A DNA stretch of 64,000 bases, taken from Bartonella harrusi. GTDB lineage: Bacteria; Pseudomonadota; Alphaproteobacteria; Rhizobiales; Rhizobiaceae. Shown in pieces: positions 1 through 11,800 of the stretch. Under the pieces are notes generated by a model, which had not been told where the DNA came from, ran no database searches, and saw only the letters and a list, made by a program, of their open reading frames with translations. A program made the translations under genes and the position numbers. The stretch's first letter is position 1. Each line of letters begins with the position of its first letter. The stretch is from contig NZ_CP101114.1 of the NCBI RefSeq assembly GCF_024297065.1, forward strand, positions 1,614,501 through 1,678,500, written 5' to 3'.

Positions 1-2
1 CT

Positions 3-1985
3 TTAAATAACAATGTGACAGTGACATCTGAAAATAATGGGCTCCATGCCGATGGTGAAAAATCTCAAATCACCATGACAGGAGGAACTATAAAAGCAAA
101 AGAAGCTGCCTTTGTCACAAAAGATGGCGGATATATTGATGTCACAGATATTTCTGCGAAAGCACAGCACAATGGGATACGCTTTGATGGCTCCAAAAAC
201 GATCAGACTTCAGAAATTAACCTGACCAATACAGATCTTCTCGTCGAAGATGGAACGGGTATTGTTGCCAACAATTCGTCAAATGCTAAACTCAATCTCA
301 AAGATTCAAAAATTAATGCCGATCAGTTGTTCGTGGGGAAAACCCATGATACACTAAAATCTGATCAAATCTTTACACTCACCGCTCAAAACTCTCTCTT
401 ACAGGGGGGAGCAAGAAATGATGAAAATGGCAGAACAACTTTTGATCTTAAAAACAACACAACGTGGTTCGTAAAAACCAGTACACAAGAAAAAGATGAT
501 GAGGGCAATCTGTTTGATATTGCTCAAAGAGCACGTTCTGATGTGTCTGTTCTTCATCTCAACGACAGTAAGATTATTTTTCAAAAACCAACAGAAAACC
601 ATTATCATACATTGCATATAGGTTCTGGAAAACCAGAAACACAAGCAGTCTATAATGCTACAGGAGACGCAGAAATTTACTTCAATGCCGAATGGAGTGA
701 TGGTGCAGCAATAGCCGATCAAAAAACCGATAGGCTGCTCATTCATGGCGATGTATCAGGAACAACAACAATTTATGTCACGGGAAATTTAAAGGGAGGA
801 ATTACAGCAAGCGACTTTAACCCTTCCAATACAAGCGGGGTTTCGCTTATTCAAGTTTCTGGAAATACCGATGAAAATTCCTTCAAATTAACCAGTGGTG
901 ATATCCAAACAATGGGTTCACCTTATAAATATAGGCTTGCCGCTTATGGACCAACATCCAGCTATGGTGTAGCAAATGAAACCCAAAACCTGTTAGGAGA
1001 AAATGATCATTTCTGGGATTTCCGTTTACAAAGATTTCTCTTGCCACAAGTCTCTAGCTATTTAGCCATGCCTAATGCTCTCTTCTACGCTGGTTTTATC
1101 GATATGGCGAAACAAAGCACTCTGTTAGCTGATCTGCGAACAACAGGATTGGCAAGAGAGGAGGAGAAAAAGAACAAAGGCTTCTTCTTGTCTTCATATG
1201 GAAGTATCGCAACTTTATCATCTCAATATGATTATGAAACAAACATCCGCTATGCTGCAACACAAGCAGGTTTTACTGCTTCAACACAATATGGGAAAAA
1301 TGCAACCCTCTATTGGGGGCTTATTGGAACCTATGGGCAATTATCCCTCACCCCAAAGGATATAGAAGATGCAGACAAGAGTACGCTCAACAAATGGTCA
1401 ATCACAGCTTACGGCAGTATAGAGCGTAACTGCGGTTTCTATATCGATACACTCTTCTCTTATGGAATCTGGAAAGGAAATATCGCCACGGCTCTTGCAA
1501 AAAACACCACGAAAGTTGATGATATAAAAATGCTCATTGCCTCAACAACAATTGGTCAAAAATTGACAACGCATATTAAAGATCTTACGTTTGAACCCCA
1601 AGCACAGCTTGTTTACCAGCGTCTTATCTTTAACACCTTTACTGATGCCGACAACCTTAAAGTGGATATCGGCGAACCGCACCAATGGTTGCTGAGAATT
1701 GGGGGACGTTTAACAAAAACCATTGTTGACACCCAAAAAGAGCGTGCTCTTTCCTTTTATGGGAAACTAAACTTACTTCAAACCTTTGGTGACGATCATA
1801 CCATACAAATTAGCGATACTTTTCCCCTTGATCCAGTGGGACCTGCGATTGAAGGTGGGCTTGGCATCAATGTAAAATTGTCTCGCAGTTTAGCACTCCA
1901 TGGTGATATAAATTATCGAAAAAAACTACAAAAAACCGGCATATCCGGAACAAACTTTTCTGGAGGTATCCGCTATCAGTTTTAA
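3..1985 (+). CDS. Autotransporter, 5' end outside the window
   Basis: This is a type V secreted surface protein. The reading frame is open from base 3, so the start and signal peptide lie upstream of the window; the GTG at base 15 is only the first internal start codon. About 340 visible residues are beta-helical passenger rich in Asn, Thr and Asp turns. The last ~300 residues form the outer-membrane beta-barrel, recognisable from the LPQVSSYLAMPNALF entry motif, alternating aromatic strands and the terminal GGIRYQF with C-terminal Phe. It is clearly paralogous to the autotransporters at 3735 and 8872 and resembles the Iba/Cfa-type autotransporters known in Bartonella. The passenger's ligand cannot be told from sequence. 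Confidence 0.9.
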   Translation, partial: LNNNVTVTSENNGLHADGEKSQITMTGGTIKAKEAAFVTKDGGYIDVTDISAKAQHNGIRFDGSKNDQTSEINLTNTDLLVEDGTGIVANNSSNAKLNLKDSKINADQLFVGKTHDTLKSDQIFTLTAQNSLLQGGARNDENGRTTFDLKNNTTWFVKTSTQEKDDEGNLFDIAQRARSDVSVLHLNDSKIIFQKPTENHYHTLHIGSGKPETQAVYNATGDAEIYFNAEWSDGAAIADQKTDRLLIHGDVSGTTTIYVTGNLKGGITASDFNPSNTSGVSLIQVSGNTDENSFKLTSGDIQTMGSPYKYRLAAYGPTSSYGVANETQNLLGENDHFWDFRLQRFLLPQVSSYLAMPNALFYAGFIDMAKQSTLLADLRTTGLAREEEKKNKGFFLSSYGSIATLSSQYDYETNIRYAATQAGFTASTQYGKNATLYWGLIGTYGQLSLTPKDIEDADKSTLNKWSITAYGSIERNCGFYIDTLFSYGIWKGNIATALAKNTTKVDDIKMLIASTTIGQKLTTHIKDLTFEPQAQLVYQRLIFNTFTDADNLKVDIGEPHQWLLRIGGRLTKTIVDTQKERALSFYGKLNLLQTFGDDHTIQISDTFPLDPVGPAIEGGLGINVKLSRSLALHGDINYRKKLQKTGISGTNFSGGIRYQF

Positions 1986-2285
1986 ACCAAAGCGAGTAGT
2001 TTTAAGATAACACTATAAACTTTAAGACAAAGTGGCTCAGGTTTCGGTGGCTCAGGTTTCGGTGGTCTAGGCTCCGGTGATTCAGGTTCCAGTGGCCCAA
2101 GTTTCGGTGGTCCAGGCTCCGGTGGCCCAGGTTCCGGTGGCTCAGGTTCCGGTGGTCCAGGCTCCGGTGGCTCAAGTTCCGGGGGGGCAGGCTCCGGTGG
2201 CTCAAGTTCCGGGGGGGCAGGCTCCGACTGTAAATCTTAAAACAAGGCTGTAAATTGAATATGGGGCTGTAAAAACAAGCATCCT
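1919..2285 (+). repeat. Autotransporter 3' end plus downstream DNA, copy A
   Basis: The last ~65 bases of the autotransporter gene, its stop codon, ~45 bases of flank, the 15-bp VNTR and a short trailer (GGCTCCGACTGTAAATCTTA) recur at about 2776-3150, offset 857 bases at the coding end. Copy A is attached to the intact gene. Confidence 0.85.
2031..2227 (+). repeat. 15-bp VNTR block 1
   Basis: About thirteen imperfect copies of a 15-bp unit close to GGCTCAGGTTCCGGT follow the autotransporter stop codon. The unit is a multiple of three, so open frames in it (Val-Ala-Gln-Val-Pro forward, His-Arg-Ser-Leu reverse) are artefacts. I treat it as non-coding. It is much more GC-rich than its surroundings. 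Confidence 0.85.
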
Positions 2286-2404
2286 CTATCCTTCGTTTTC
2301 ATCCCCTCTCCTGTAAACAGAAGAGCCACGTTTTTTGGCGCTTCTGTTGAAGAGGCATTAAGGAAATTATCTTTACTCGTCGATAAAAAGAAAAGGTAGC
2401 ATAA

Positions 2405-2760
2405 CACGCTGCCTTTAAAGAGATATCTCTCAGTGCACCCAAGCCCATTTCACAATGCCACCCGTGAATAGTATAGCGTAAAATCCACGAACCACCACCA
2501 TATCTTTACGTTTATCAAGGTACAAGCCGGCCCTATCATATTCTTTACCGCCCCCCAATGTTGCAAGACACCTTGGTATTGAGACGATTCTTTAAAGGCA
2601 TTTTTACACCTTTCTTCTCTCTCTTTTATCCACGCGATAATCTCACTTGTAATGTGCAAGGGGATGGTTTTGATTGATCCAACATAAGCAGGTGTGGAAT
2701 GTTTTGCAATGAGAGAACCTTAGAATATTCGAGGTTCTCATTCAATAGGTGAAACAATGA
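2405..2760 (-). pseudogene. Integrase N-terminal remnant and its repeat flank
   Basis: On the minus strand this stretch is a decayed copy of the integrase fragment best seen at 57948-58436. It shares the segments encoding SQYQ..LQHWG and PACT..NVKI and the following GRYGR/MGLGAL-type region, broken by stops. Its outer flank carries the recurring AATATTCGAGGTTCTCATTC and AATTATCGTTAT signatures. It separates the two copies of the autotransporter 3' end. Confidence 0.7.
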
Positions 2761-2775
2761 ATTATCGTTATCAAT

Positions 2776-3150
2776 CAAAAAACTACAAAAAACCGGCATA
2801 TCCGGAACAAACTTTTCTGGAGGTATCCGCTATCAGTTTTAAACCAAAGCGAGTAGTTTTAAGATAACACTATAAACTTTAAGACAAAGTGGCTCAGGTT
2901 TCGGTGGTTCAGGTTCCGAGGGGCAGGCTCCGGTGGCCCAAGTTCCGGTGGCCCAAGTTTCGGTGGCTCAGGTTCCGGTGGCCCAAGTTTCGGTAGCTCA
3001 GGTTCCGGTGGCCCAAGTTTCGGTAGCTCAGGTTCCGGTGGCCCAAGTTTCGGTAGCTCAGGTTCCGGTGGCTCAGGTTCCGGTGGCTCAGGTTCCGAGG
3101 GGCAGGCTCCGACTGTAAATCTTAAAACAAGGCTGTAAAAACAAGCATCT
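2776..3150 (+). repeat. Autotransporter 3' end plus VNTR, copy B
   Basis: This is an orphan copy of the final ~22 codons of the upstream autotransporter, its stop codon and flank, with its own VNTR block and trailer. No coding sequence is attached at its 5' side; instead it abuts the integrase repeat at 2760. It is best explained as a partial duplication. Confidence 0.85.
2889..3112 (+). repeat. 15-bp VNTR block 2
   Basis: About fifteen copies of the same 15-bp unit, here alternating in a regular pattern (GGCCCAAGTTTCGGT then GGCTCAGGTTCCGGT). The regular alternation suggests recent 30-bp expansion. The flanks match block 1. Confidence 0.85.
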
Positions 3151-3734
3151 TGTTATTCTTTATTCTGTACACTTTATCAAAAAGGGCGACAACACTGTAT
3201 TACCTTTTTCGTTTATAAATCCGAATCCCTCCATCATAGCCCTCTCTCTTTTACCAATAAAAAAGGCAAACTCTTTAAATTCCTTTGTTTTACATTGAAT
3301 AAAGCACGATATCACTTTCCTTGCTTCTTCATACGCGCCCCTCTTTGACGCATTGCACATTCAAATGATTTTCTCAAAATTTTTGGTTGCTCATTTGGTA
3401 GTGGTGCATAAAGCAATTACTTTTATTACCCCAATCCCTTAGCACTTTAACGCCAACAAGCTTTAGGCAGTGTTAAATGTTCTAAAATATCATCTTTATG
3501 ATCATTCAATCAATGGACACAGATTGATCAAGTGCGTTTTTTAAATACGTTTTTCTACTGGTTTACATAAGCATTTTTAAAATTTTCTGAAGAAGATTTT
3601 CAAACGATAGAGAACACACTACAACAACTTGTTTTGTTCTTTACAATAAATACATTATGATATAAATAGCGGTATCTGCACCACTAGGGGAATGAAGTAA
3701 ACATTAAAGGCATATCAACATTAAGGGCATATTT
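3151..3734. other. Gene-poor stretch upstream of an autotransporter
   Basis: I see no convincing gene here. The short minus-strand frame at 3160-3360 has no recognisable content. The last 100 bases should hold the promoter of the gene at 3735, and two near-identical runs (TTAAAGGCATAT and TTAAGGGCATAT) precede its ATG. Confidence 0.5.
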
Positions 3735-6041
3735 ATGTATAAGAAAAAATTTTTATTGTGTACAATTGCTGGAACATTCCTTTTCTCTCATTTAAATTCG
3801 ACTTACGCAGATCCTCCCCTTCATGAGATTCCCGCTGTAGATGTTAAAGAGGGAGAGGAAACTTTTAACAACGCTATTATCCTTAGTAGGTATATTGCAG
3901 CATACGTTAGTGGGCCACAATCAGTTGCTACGATTACAAAATCAATAATACTATCAGAAATGAATGCGTTAAATGTAGAAAAAGGTGGACGCATTAATGC
4001 GAAAGAGATTAATACGTCGTCACTGATACAAGGATTGAGTTTCTCAACTGGTATAATGAATATTGAAGATTCAGTCATAAATGTCAAAGGCAACTACTTA
4101 GGATATGGTTTGGTTTTTTCTACTGCGCCAAAGTCTTTTTTAGAGGCAGGGGGGAAGGAATTTAACAAGGCAATTCTTAGCAATACAAAAGTCTTGGTAA
4201 GAGATGGTACTGGTATTTTAGGACCATATGCAGATGCTGATATTGAACTTAAAAATTCAGAAATTCGTGCTGATGTATTATTGAGCAATGCTTTTTCAAA
4301 AGAAATTACTCCCACTTTTCTTACATTAACAACTGATAATTCCATTTTAGAAGGACGAGTAAGGGGTGTGCAAAAAAACAAAACAGTCTTTACTCTAAAG
4401 AATAACAGTCAATGGCACTTAAAGATTAGTCAAAAGGAAATAGGTAGAGGTATTAGCATACTTGACTACAAGCTTCTTGATATTAATCAACGAGCGCAAT
4501 CTAATATTTCAATACTGAATCTCGACAATAGCTCTATTATATTTAATGCACCAAATGCGCAAACCCAATATCATTACCAAACCTTGACTGTAGGAAGAGG
4601 AATACAAGCTGAAGAATCTGAGCCGCAAGAAACTCAGAGCTCTAATGAGGCAACAGTCTATAATGCGACAGGGGATGCAAAAATTTACTTTAATACTAAA
4701 TGGAGCGATGGAGAACCAAAAGAACAGCAAAAAACTGATCGTCTTTTCGTTTATGGCAATGTGTCAGGTACGACAAAAATCCATTTCACCAGCCTTTCAA
4801 AAGATGAGGATATAGAAGCAGCAGAGCATTCTATCCCCATGAATATGCGTGGACTGTCGCTCATTCAAGTTGCTGGAAAAGTCGATGAAAGTGCATTCAA
4901 ACTTGCAAACGGCTATGTCACAATGGGTGGATTACCTTACAAATATACGCTAAATGCCTATGGACCAACATCGAACCGTGGAAAAGCGAATATTACAGAA
5001 AGCTTCTTGCAAGAGGATAAAAATTTCTGGGATTTCCGTTTGCAAAAAGCCACGCTTGATTCTGAAGGAAAAATTAACGCCCTTGTTCCACAAGTAGCAA
5101 GTTATTTGGTGATGCCGAGCGCTCTCTTCTCTGCGGGATTTTCTGATGTAAACAATCACAATACATTGTTAGACAATATACGATCCAAAGCAGGTGAAAT
5201 GCAAAATAACAAAAACAAGGGAATTCATTTCTCTTCTTATGGAAATAAAAACACATTGTCTTCCAACCGCGATCCATTACAATATGGCTATGGTGCTGAC
5301 ATGCACTATGCAGCCTTACAAGCAGGTGTGACATTAGCAGCAATAGAAGATCAAGATATCACCACAAATTTGGGTCTTATGGGGACATATGGTAAATTGG
5401 CTTTCACTCCAAAAGATATGGAAGGCGCTGCGAAAAGCACACTGGATAAATGGTCCCTTGCTGCATATGGTAGCTTCCAGCATAAAAATGGCACACATCT
5501 CAATGCCTTCTTTTCCTACGGAGCGTTAAAGGGAAATATCACCACCGCTCTTATTGGAAACACCACAAAAGTGGATAATACAAAAACATTGAGCGCATCT
5601 GCTACCATTGGACAAAAATTGGCAACGGATGTTGAAGGATTGACTTTCGAGCCACAAGCACAACTTGTTTATCAACGTCTCATGTTTGGCACTCTTTCCG
5701 ATGTTGATGGTTTTGAAGTCAATATGGGCAATCCTCATCAGTGGTTAGTACGTATTGGTGGGCGTTTAACACAAATGGTCATGTCTACTGAAAAAAACAA
5801 CACCTTTGCTTTCTATGGCAAACTCAATCTCCTAAAGGCGTTTGGTGATAACACTACGATACAGATTGGTGATACGTTCCACCTCAATACTATGGGATCC
5901 TCACTTGAAGGTGGTGTTGGTATTAATGCACATTTATTACAAAATGTTGCACTTCATGCTGATATTAATTACCAACATAAACTCCAAAAAGCCGGCATAT
6001 CTGGAATGCGTTTCTCTGGTGGAATACAATACCGTTTTTAA
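3735..6041 (+). CDS. Autotransporter outer-membrane protein
   Basis: This is a complete 768-residue autotransporter. A Sec signal peptide covers about residues 1-25 (KKKFLLCTIAGTFLFSHLNS, then TYA before the likely cut). A beta-helical passenger runs to about residue 450. The translocator barrel spans about 455-768, starting near LVPQVASYLVMPSALFSAGF and ending in GGIQYRF with terminal Phe. No enzyme motif is visible in the passenger. It is paralogous to the neighbours at 3-1985, 7606-8751 and 8872-11976, with the barrel far better conserved than the passenger, as expected for surface antigens under diversifying selection. An adhesin or host-interaction role is inference. Confidence 0.92.
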   Translation: MYKKKFLLCTIAGTFLFSHLNSTYADPPLHEIPAVDVKEGEETFNNAIILSRYIAAYVSGPQSVATITKSIILSEMNALNVEKGGRINAKEINTSSLIQGLSFSTGIMNIEDSVINVKGNYLGYGLVFSTAPKSFLEAGGKEFNKAILSNTKVLVRDGTGILGPYADADIELKNSEIRADVLLSNAFSKEITPTFLTLTTDNSILEGRVRGVQKNKTVFTLKNNSQWHLKISQKEIGRGISILDYKLLDINQRAQSNISILNLDNSSIIFNAPNAQTQYHYQTLTVGRGIQAEESEPQETQSSNEATVYNATGDAKIYFNTKWSDGEPKEQQKTDRLFVYGNVSGTTKIHFTSLSKDEDIEAAEHSIPMNMRGLSLIQVAGKVDESAFKLANGYVTMGGLPYKYTLNAYGPTSNRGKANITESFLQEDKNFWDFRLQKATLDSEGKINALVPQVASYLVMPSALFSAGFSDVNNHNTLLDNIRSKAGEMQNNKNKGIHFSSYGNKNTLSSNRDPLQYGYGADMHYAALQAGVTLAAIEDQDITTNLGLMGTYGKLAFTPKDMEGAAKSTLDKWSLAAYGSFQHKNGTHLNAFFSYGALKGNITTALIGNTTKVDNTKTLSASATIGQKLATDVEGLTFEPQAQLVYQRLMFGTLSDVDGFEVNMGNPHQWLVRIGGRLTQMVMSTEKNNTFAFYGKLNLLKAFGDNTTIQIGDTFHLNTMGSSLEGGVGINAHLLQNVALHADINYQHKLQKAGISGMRFSGGIQYRF

Positions 6042-6103
6042 AAGATTGTAATATGATTTTTTAAACTATAAAGCAGCGCTGAAATATAACAGCGTTGTTT
6101 CTG

Positions 6104-6137
6104 TTTGACGCATTACAAATAAGCATAATGCGTCAAA
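6104..6137. terminator. Perfect 12-bp hairpin after autotransporter
   Basis: TTTGACGCATTA and TAATGCGTCAAA form a 12-bp perfect stem with a 10-nt loop, 60 bases after the stop codon. There is no strong U-run, so it may be a terminator or an mRNA 3'-end stabiliser. Confidence 0.5.
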
Positions 6138-6259
6138 AACTATATATTTTTCATCAAAAAGAAGACAATCTTTTGAGAAGAATCTTTAAGAAACCTTTAT
6201 TTATGCACAACCGCTTGTGCTTTATTTTGTTGTTATTTTAACCTCACGCATATCAGCAA

Positions 6260-7440
6260 CACCTTTGATTTAAGTGCTCAAATGCGCTATTCTCCCGAGG
6301 AACTTAAATATCCCCAAAGAAGTTTGAACAACGATCTAACAGCAGCAACCAATAACCATCAAACAACACATTCTTTCTTTTGCTACAGTTGGAAAAAGTC
6401 CCTCTTTCAAGGAAGCAATTCAAAATGATTGAGATCTGATGAAAACTCAAATGAACACCTATTACAACGATTTTCGTCTTTATGGATCTTGTGCTCATCA
6501 CAAGACATTGAAAAAATTTGGCAGTGCATATACAGACGCCTTAGCAAAACAATACAATCATGAGGTTTTGTATAGCATTCCAAGAGCAACAAATAAATAG
6601 CTTGAAAAGATGGTGTCTGATAGCATCAGATAATCCAACTCGTATTTCAGTCATAAACTTCGAGAGGGTATGGATAAAGTAGAAAAGATCATGAGCAGCT
6701 CTTTTTCAGGGATTGGACGCTATGGAACGCCTGATCGTATGGATGCGTTGCAAAAAGAACAGTGACTTTGTTTCTGCCCGTGCTATAGCAAACCAATATA
6801 ATCATGATATAGAATACATACTTTTCGCCAATGCAATACTTGCTGAATGCAATAAAAACCAATGAAAAGTGGTAGAGAAGGTCTTATAATAATAAAGCAA
6901 TGCAGCTACAAATGCTTTACAAAACACAATGAACGTGATGCCGATAACCAAAGACATATTGATGCGGAGTGCAAACAATGGGGAAGGCAAGACAATCGCA
7001 GCTGGAATGCACTGCAAAATAAAGCCGACCTACGACACAAAGCAATAGCAGTGAATAACGCTTTACAAGGACAAAACAAGGTGCTTTCCGATACCTTACG
7101 AGCAGAAGTAAAAAAGGCTTGGAACAACCGGTACGACAACAAAAATGGAGAGAGAAGGAAAACCTCAAATATCCTTTTCCTCACCTAAAGAGTATCAACC
7201 ACCTCTCATTGGCTGCAACACAGAAAAAGAACGTACTGTCAATCAATTCCATCCTACTCGTGCACCACAACATGAGGATAAAGAAAATTCATCCTCGATC
7301 ACAGATCATAAAAGTACTCTATCACCTAAAACAAATAAAAACACGCAACCGAATGTTGACGTCGATCAAAGTTCTATCAACTTATTGATTTTAAAGATAA
7401 ATAATATTTTCAACTTGTATCATAACTCCGAATATTAAAA
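6260..7440 (+). pseudogene. Decayed prophage-like gene(s)
   Basis: Several short plus-strand frames in changing phase read as fragments of one or two old genes. Examples are ALAKQYNHEVLYSIPRAT near 6540-6590, the similar AIANQYNHDIEYILFANA near 6785-6840, and a charged segment (NNALQGQNKVLSDTLRAEVK) near 7050-7110 that continues in another frame from 7145. The two related segments imply an internal repeat, and the style suggests a phage structural protein. I cannot name the family, and no intact gene remains. Confidence 0.4.
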
Positions 7441-7605
7441 GATTCTTCCCTTTCAATGCTGCTTATATTCAATCAATAAAAATAACTTATTTGCACGTTC
7501 CAAGCAGTGCTGGTGTGTAGATAAAAAGCGTTAGAAAGGAGTAAACGCTGCTTATAAATCGTTCTAATACAAAAACTGTCGCAACATCAAAAGCTCATAC
7601 ACAGT

Positions 7606-8751
7606 ATGATGGTGCTAGTTTACAACACCCCCTCTTCATCATCGAAAACCACTTTTAAAACTTCACCAGAAGCTTCTATGACTTTGCCCTCAAAGGTTGA
7701 AACTGCAAACCCAACCACCGCAAATACTGAAAAATCATCTAAGCTTATGGACGATAAAGAAACCGCAACTTTATCGTATAGTTCTCATGTTTCTGAAGCA
7801 AAAACGCTCACACCACAAATGGCACGCTTTTTGGTGATGTCTCATGCGATGTTCGCCGCTGGATTTGCCGATGTAAAGGCGCAAAATATATTGTTAGACA
7901 ACATACGAATAACAATGTTTGAAGCAAAGGACCCTAAAGAAAAGGGGATTTTTCTATTGACTTATGGCAACAAACTGAAACGATTTGCCAATCCCCATCC
8001 ATCACAAGAGAGCGCTCATGTGGATATTCGCTATGCAGCCTTACAAGCAGGCATTACATTAGCCGCGAGAGAAAATCAAAATATCACCACAAGTTTTGGT
8101 CTTATGGGGGCATACGGGAAACAGGCTTTCATCATAACAGACAGAGAAGGTGCTGAGAAAACGAGCGTTGATAAATGTCCCTTACGGCATATGGAAACAT
8201 CCAACATGACAGTGGCCTCTATACAAATACATTTCTCTCTTATGGAATTTTCAAGGGCAATATCACCACTGCCTTCATCGGAAAGACTAAAAAAGCAAAT
8301 GATACAAAAACAGTGCGTGTCTCTGCTAGCGTTGGTCAAAAATTACCAACCAATTTTCAAGGAATAACACTTGAACCACAAGCACAGCTTGTTTATCAAC
8401 GTCTCTTGCTTGGCACGCTTTCACAAACCGATAACTTGAAAATGAACCGACGCAATCCTTCTCAAGGACTGTTGCGTATTGGTGGACATTTAACACAAAA
8501 TAAAGGTCATGCCGTGTCCTTTTATAGTAAATTATACGTTATTGAAACTTTTGAACATAAGAAGACCATAGAAATGAGTGAAAGTTCTCCACCGACTGCT
8601 ATGGGAACTGCAATTGACGGTGGGATGGGTATGGAACGCGTATTTATCGCAAAATATCGCGCTTCATGGCGCTATCAGTTATCAACATAATCTCAAAAAA
8701 GCGGGCATATTTGGAATAAATATCTCTGCTGGAATGCGTTATTGTTTTTAA
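7606..8751 (+). pseudogene. Autotransporter remnant, frameshifted
   Basis: The barrel of a fourth autotransporter is readable but broken. The first frame (7606-8367) holds a Ser/Thr-rich stub and barrel strands from LTPQMARFLVMSHAMFAAGF. At about 8173 the text GATAAATGTCCC replaces the expected DKWSL codons by lacking one G, and the barrel continues in the frame of 8175-8690. A second shift near 8633 moves the end to a third frame finishing in AGMRYCF with a stop at 8749-8751. Almost all the passenger and the signal peptide are missing, so this is a true relic even if one shift were a sequencing error. Confidence 0.85.
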
Positions 8752-8871
8752 AAATACTTTAATTCACATCTTGAAAGAGAGAGCGTGCCCTATATTTTTC
8801 TTTTTGTAATTTAAAAAGAAACATAATGGATTAAAAAATAAGAGGGGTACAGATATTGAGGAATATATTTA

Positions 8872-11800
8872 ATGATAAACAAAACCTTCTTACTCTACAC
8901 ACTTTCTAGCGTTCTCTTTTACTCTTCCAGCCTTTCCTATGCCCTCTCTGTAACATCTCCATCATCGACTGAAAATCTTTCCTCTCCACAACCTCGTTCT
9001 AGGAGCTTAAGAACGTCCCCTGAACAAAATATATCGACAATCACACACTCTCCAACGACAATAGCTACGATGGGAATACCTGGATCTACGGAGATGAGAA
9101 CTCCAAGTAAGAGATCGACAGATTCAAGAAGCAATACAATATCCAAAAATTCTTCTAAAGGAACTGAAGGGACTTCTTCTCAAAGCCATAAGAAAAAAAC
9201 ACCACCTCAGAGTTCAAAAACTGTTAATACAACCTCTTCTGGATCAGAGCTTCAGTTTGCTCGAATGAGTACAGAAACACCCAATACTGAAACAAATTCT
9301 ATAGGAAGTGGAACGCCATATCCACCTGTACCTAAACTCTCAGAAAATGAAACAACAACGGGAGGCGGGAAATCGAGGAGACGCCAAGGCGTCTCCCTTT
9401 CTTCCACCTCCCCTGTCACGGGAGAAAATTCAATACCCCCTTCGATGCCCCCACAATCAGTGTCAGGAAGTTCAGTATCGGTACCAAAAATACCTGCAAA
9501 ACCAATACTTGCACAGCAAGAAGCTGCACAACCAGTGCCCGCAAAACCACTACCTGTACTGGAAATACCTGAAAGACCAGAGCTTCTACAACGAGAAACT
9601 GCACAACCAACACCCATGAAACCAGCATCTATACAAGAAAGGCCTGTAAAACCTGAGCTTGAAAAACTGGTACCAGAACAACCAGAAAAGCAGCCTGAAC
9701 AACCAAAACAAATTGAGAGCTTTCAATCTGGTGTTGTAGTGCGAGGCGGTGAAACTTTAACCCTGCACAATCCTAAAATTTATGACAAATATCTTGCTGT
9801 AAATGTAGAAGGAGAAAATTCACTCCTAAAAATGAATGGGGGAACAGTGACTGCGGATTTTGTTGCGCTTAATACATTAAGAGGTGGAGCGATTGATGCT
9901 ACGGATATTCTTGTAACAGCACAAACAGCTGGTTTATTCAGCGGAAATGGAACAATTAAGCTTACGGATTCGACCGTACGTGTTATGGGCCATTATAGCG
10001 CTTATGGTGTGGTTCTCAAAGATGATCTATACTATAGATCCAAAAACCAGAATATCCATAATGCTGAAGAAAAAGCCGACGCTCCCCAAGAAGAGCAAAA
10101 CGTTGCTAACAGAATATTTTTGGAGAATACAAAGCTTTTTGTTGAACATGGTGCAGGCATTGCTGCTTATGGATCATCCATCAAAAATGAAATCAGCCTC
10201 AAAAATTCACAAATCTATGCTGATATTTTGTTAAAAAATGACAGTGGTCCTGCCTCTCCCCTTATGTTAACTGCAAATCACTCCCTTTTGGAAGGACGCG
10301 TAAGAGCGTTAGAAGCGAGCAAAACAGTTTTTGATCTAAAAGACAATACCACATGGCTTTTAAAGGCAAATAAAAATATCATAAATAATGATAGTAACAT
10401 AGATTCACCCGTCTCTGAGCAATTTTCTCTTGATCGAAAGTCATATTCTAAACTTTCCATGCTAAACCTGACAGACAGCACGATTATGTTTGAAAAGCCA
10501 AGTGAGGGGGGGCATTACCAGACTCTCTTTATAGGCTATAATGAACAACAAGAGGATAAAAATCCCAATGTACCAGCAGTTTATAGTGCTACAGGTTCCG
10601 CAGCAATTCATGTGAACGCAAAATGGAGTAGTCTTTCTCCAATAACAAAACAAAAAACCGATCGAGTTCTGATTGATGGTGATGTATCAGGCACGACCAT
10701 GGTTCATGTGAATCTTTTGGAAAAGGATAAAAAAAGAGCCGATAGCCGTTCTGTTTGGGAAGAACACATGGATTCACTCCCTTTAGAAACGCATGGGATT
10801 TCAGTCATTCAAGTTTCTGGAAAAGCGAATGAAAATTCCTTCAAGTTAGCCGGAGATTATATGACGATGGGTGGTTTGCCTTATAAATATACGCTCACGG
10901 CCTATAAACCGGGAACATCTCATGCAAGCCAAAACCTCTTTGGAAAAAATGATCAAAATTTCTGGGATTTCCGATTACAGAATGCCTATCTTGATAAGGA
11001 GAGAAAGATCAGGGCGCTTTTGCCACAGGTCGCAAATTATTTGGTCATGCCCAACGCTTTATTTTCTGCTGGACTTACCGATGTCAACAATCAAAACACG
11101 CTTTTAAACAATATGCGTTCAGTCATGTTTGAAGCAGAGAATAATAAAAAAGGCGCTCTCTTCTTGTCTTCTTATGGTGAGAAAGTCACCTTATCTTCCA
11201 ACCGTGATCCACTACACTATGGCTACGATGCCGGTGTGAACTATACTGCTTTGCAATTAGGTACCGTCTTGGCCGCACTAGAAGGCAAAGATATCCAGAC
11301 ACATGTTGGTCTTTTCGCAACATATGGGAAACTTGACTTCACACCAAAGGGTATGGAAGATTCTGATAAGACGATGCTTGATAAGTGGTCGCTCACAGCT
11401 TATAGCGGAATCCAGCACAGCAGTGGTATATATGTAAACGCACTTCTTTCCTATGGCGCGCTGAAAGGAAATATTACGACAGCTCTTGTTGGCAATGCCG
11501 CAAAATTAGATGGAACTAAAACAGTAAATGTCTCTGCTACCATTGGTCAACAATTAGCAACGGGTTCTAAGGGGTTGGTGTTTGAACCGCAAGCACAATT
11601 GATTTATCAAAATCTCTTTTTCAAGAGACTCTCAGATGCCAATGGTTTAGAAGTTGATATGGACAATCCACGTCAATGGTTGGTACGTATTGGTGGGCGT
11701 TTGACACAAGCTATCACCACAGAAGAAGAAACCAATGCTTTTTCTTTCTATGGTAAATTGAATATCCTCAAGGCTTTTGGTGAAAATGAAACAATAAAAA

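Noticed and set aside
2933..3118. Open frame of Val-Ala-Gln-Val-Pro repeats
   Set aside because: It is only the 15-bp VNTR read in frame; no ribosome binding site, and the related block reads differently.
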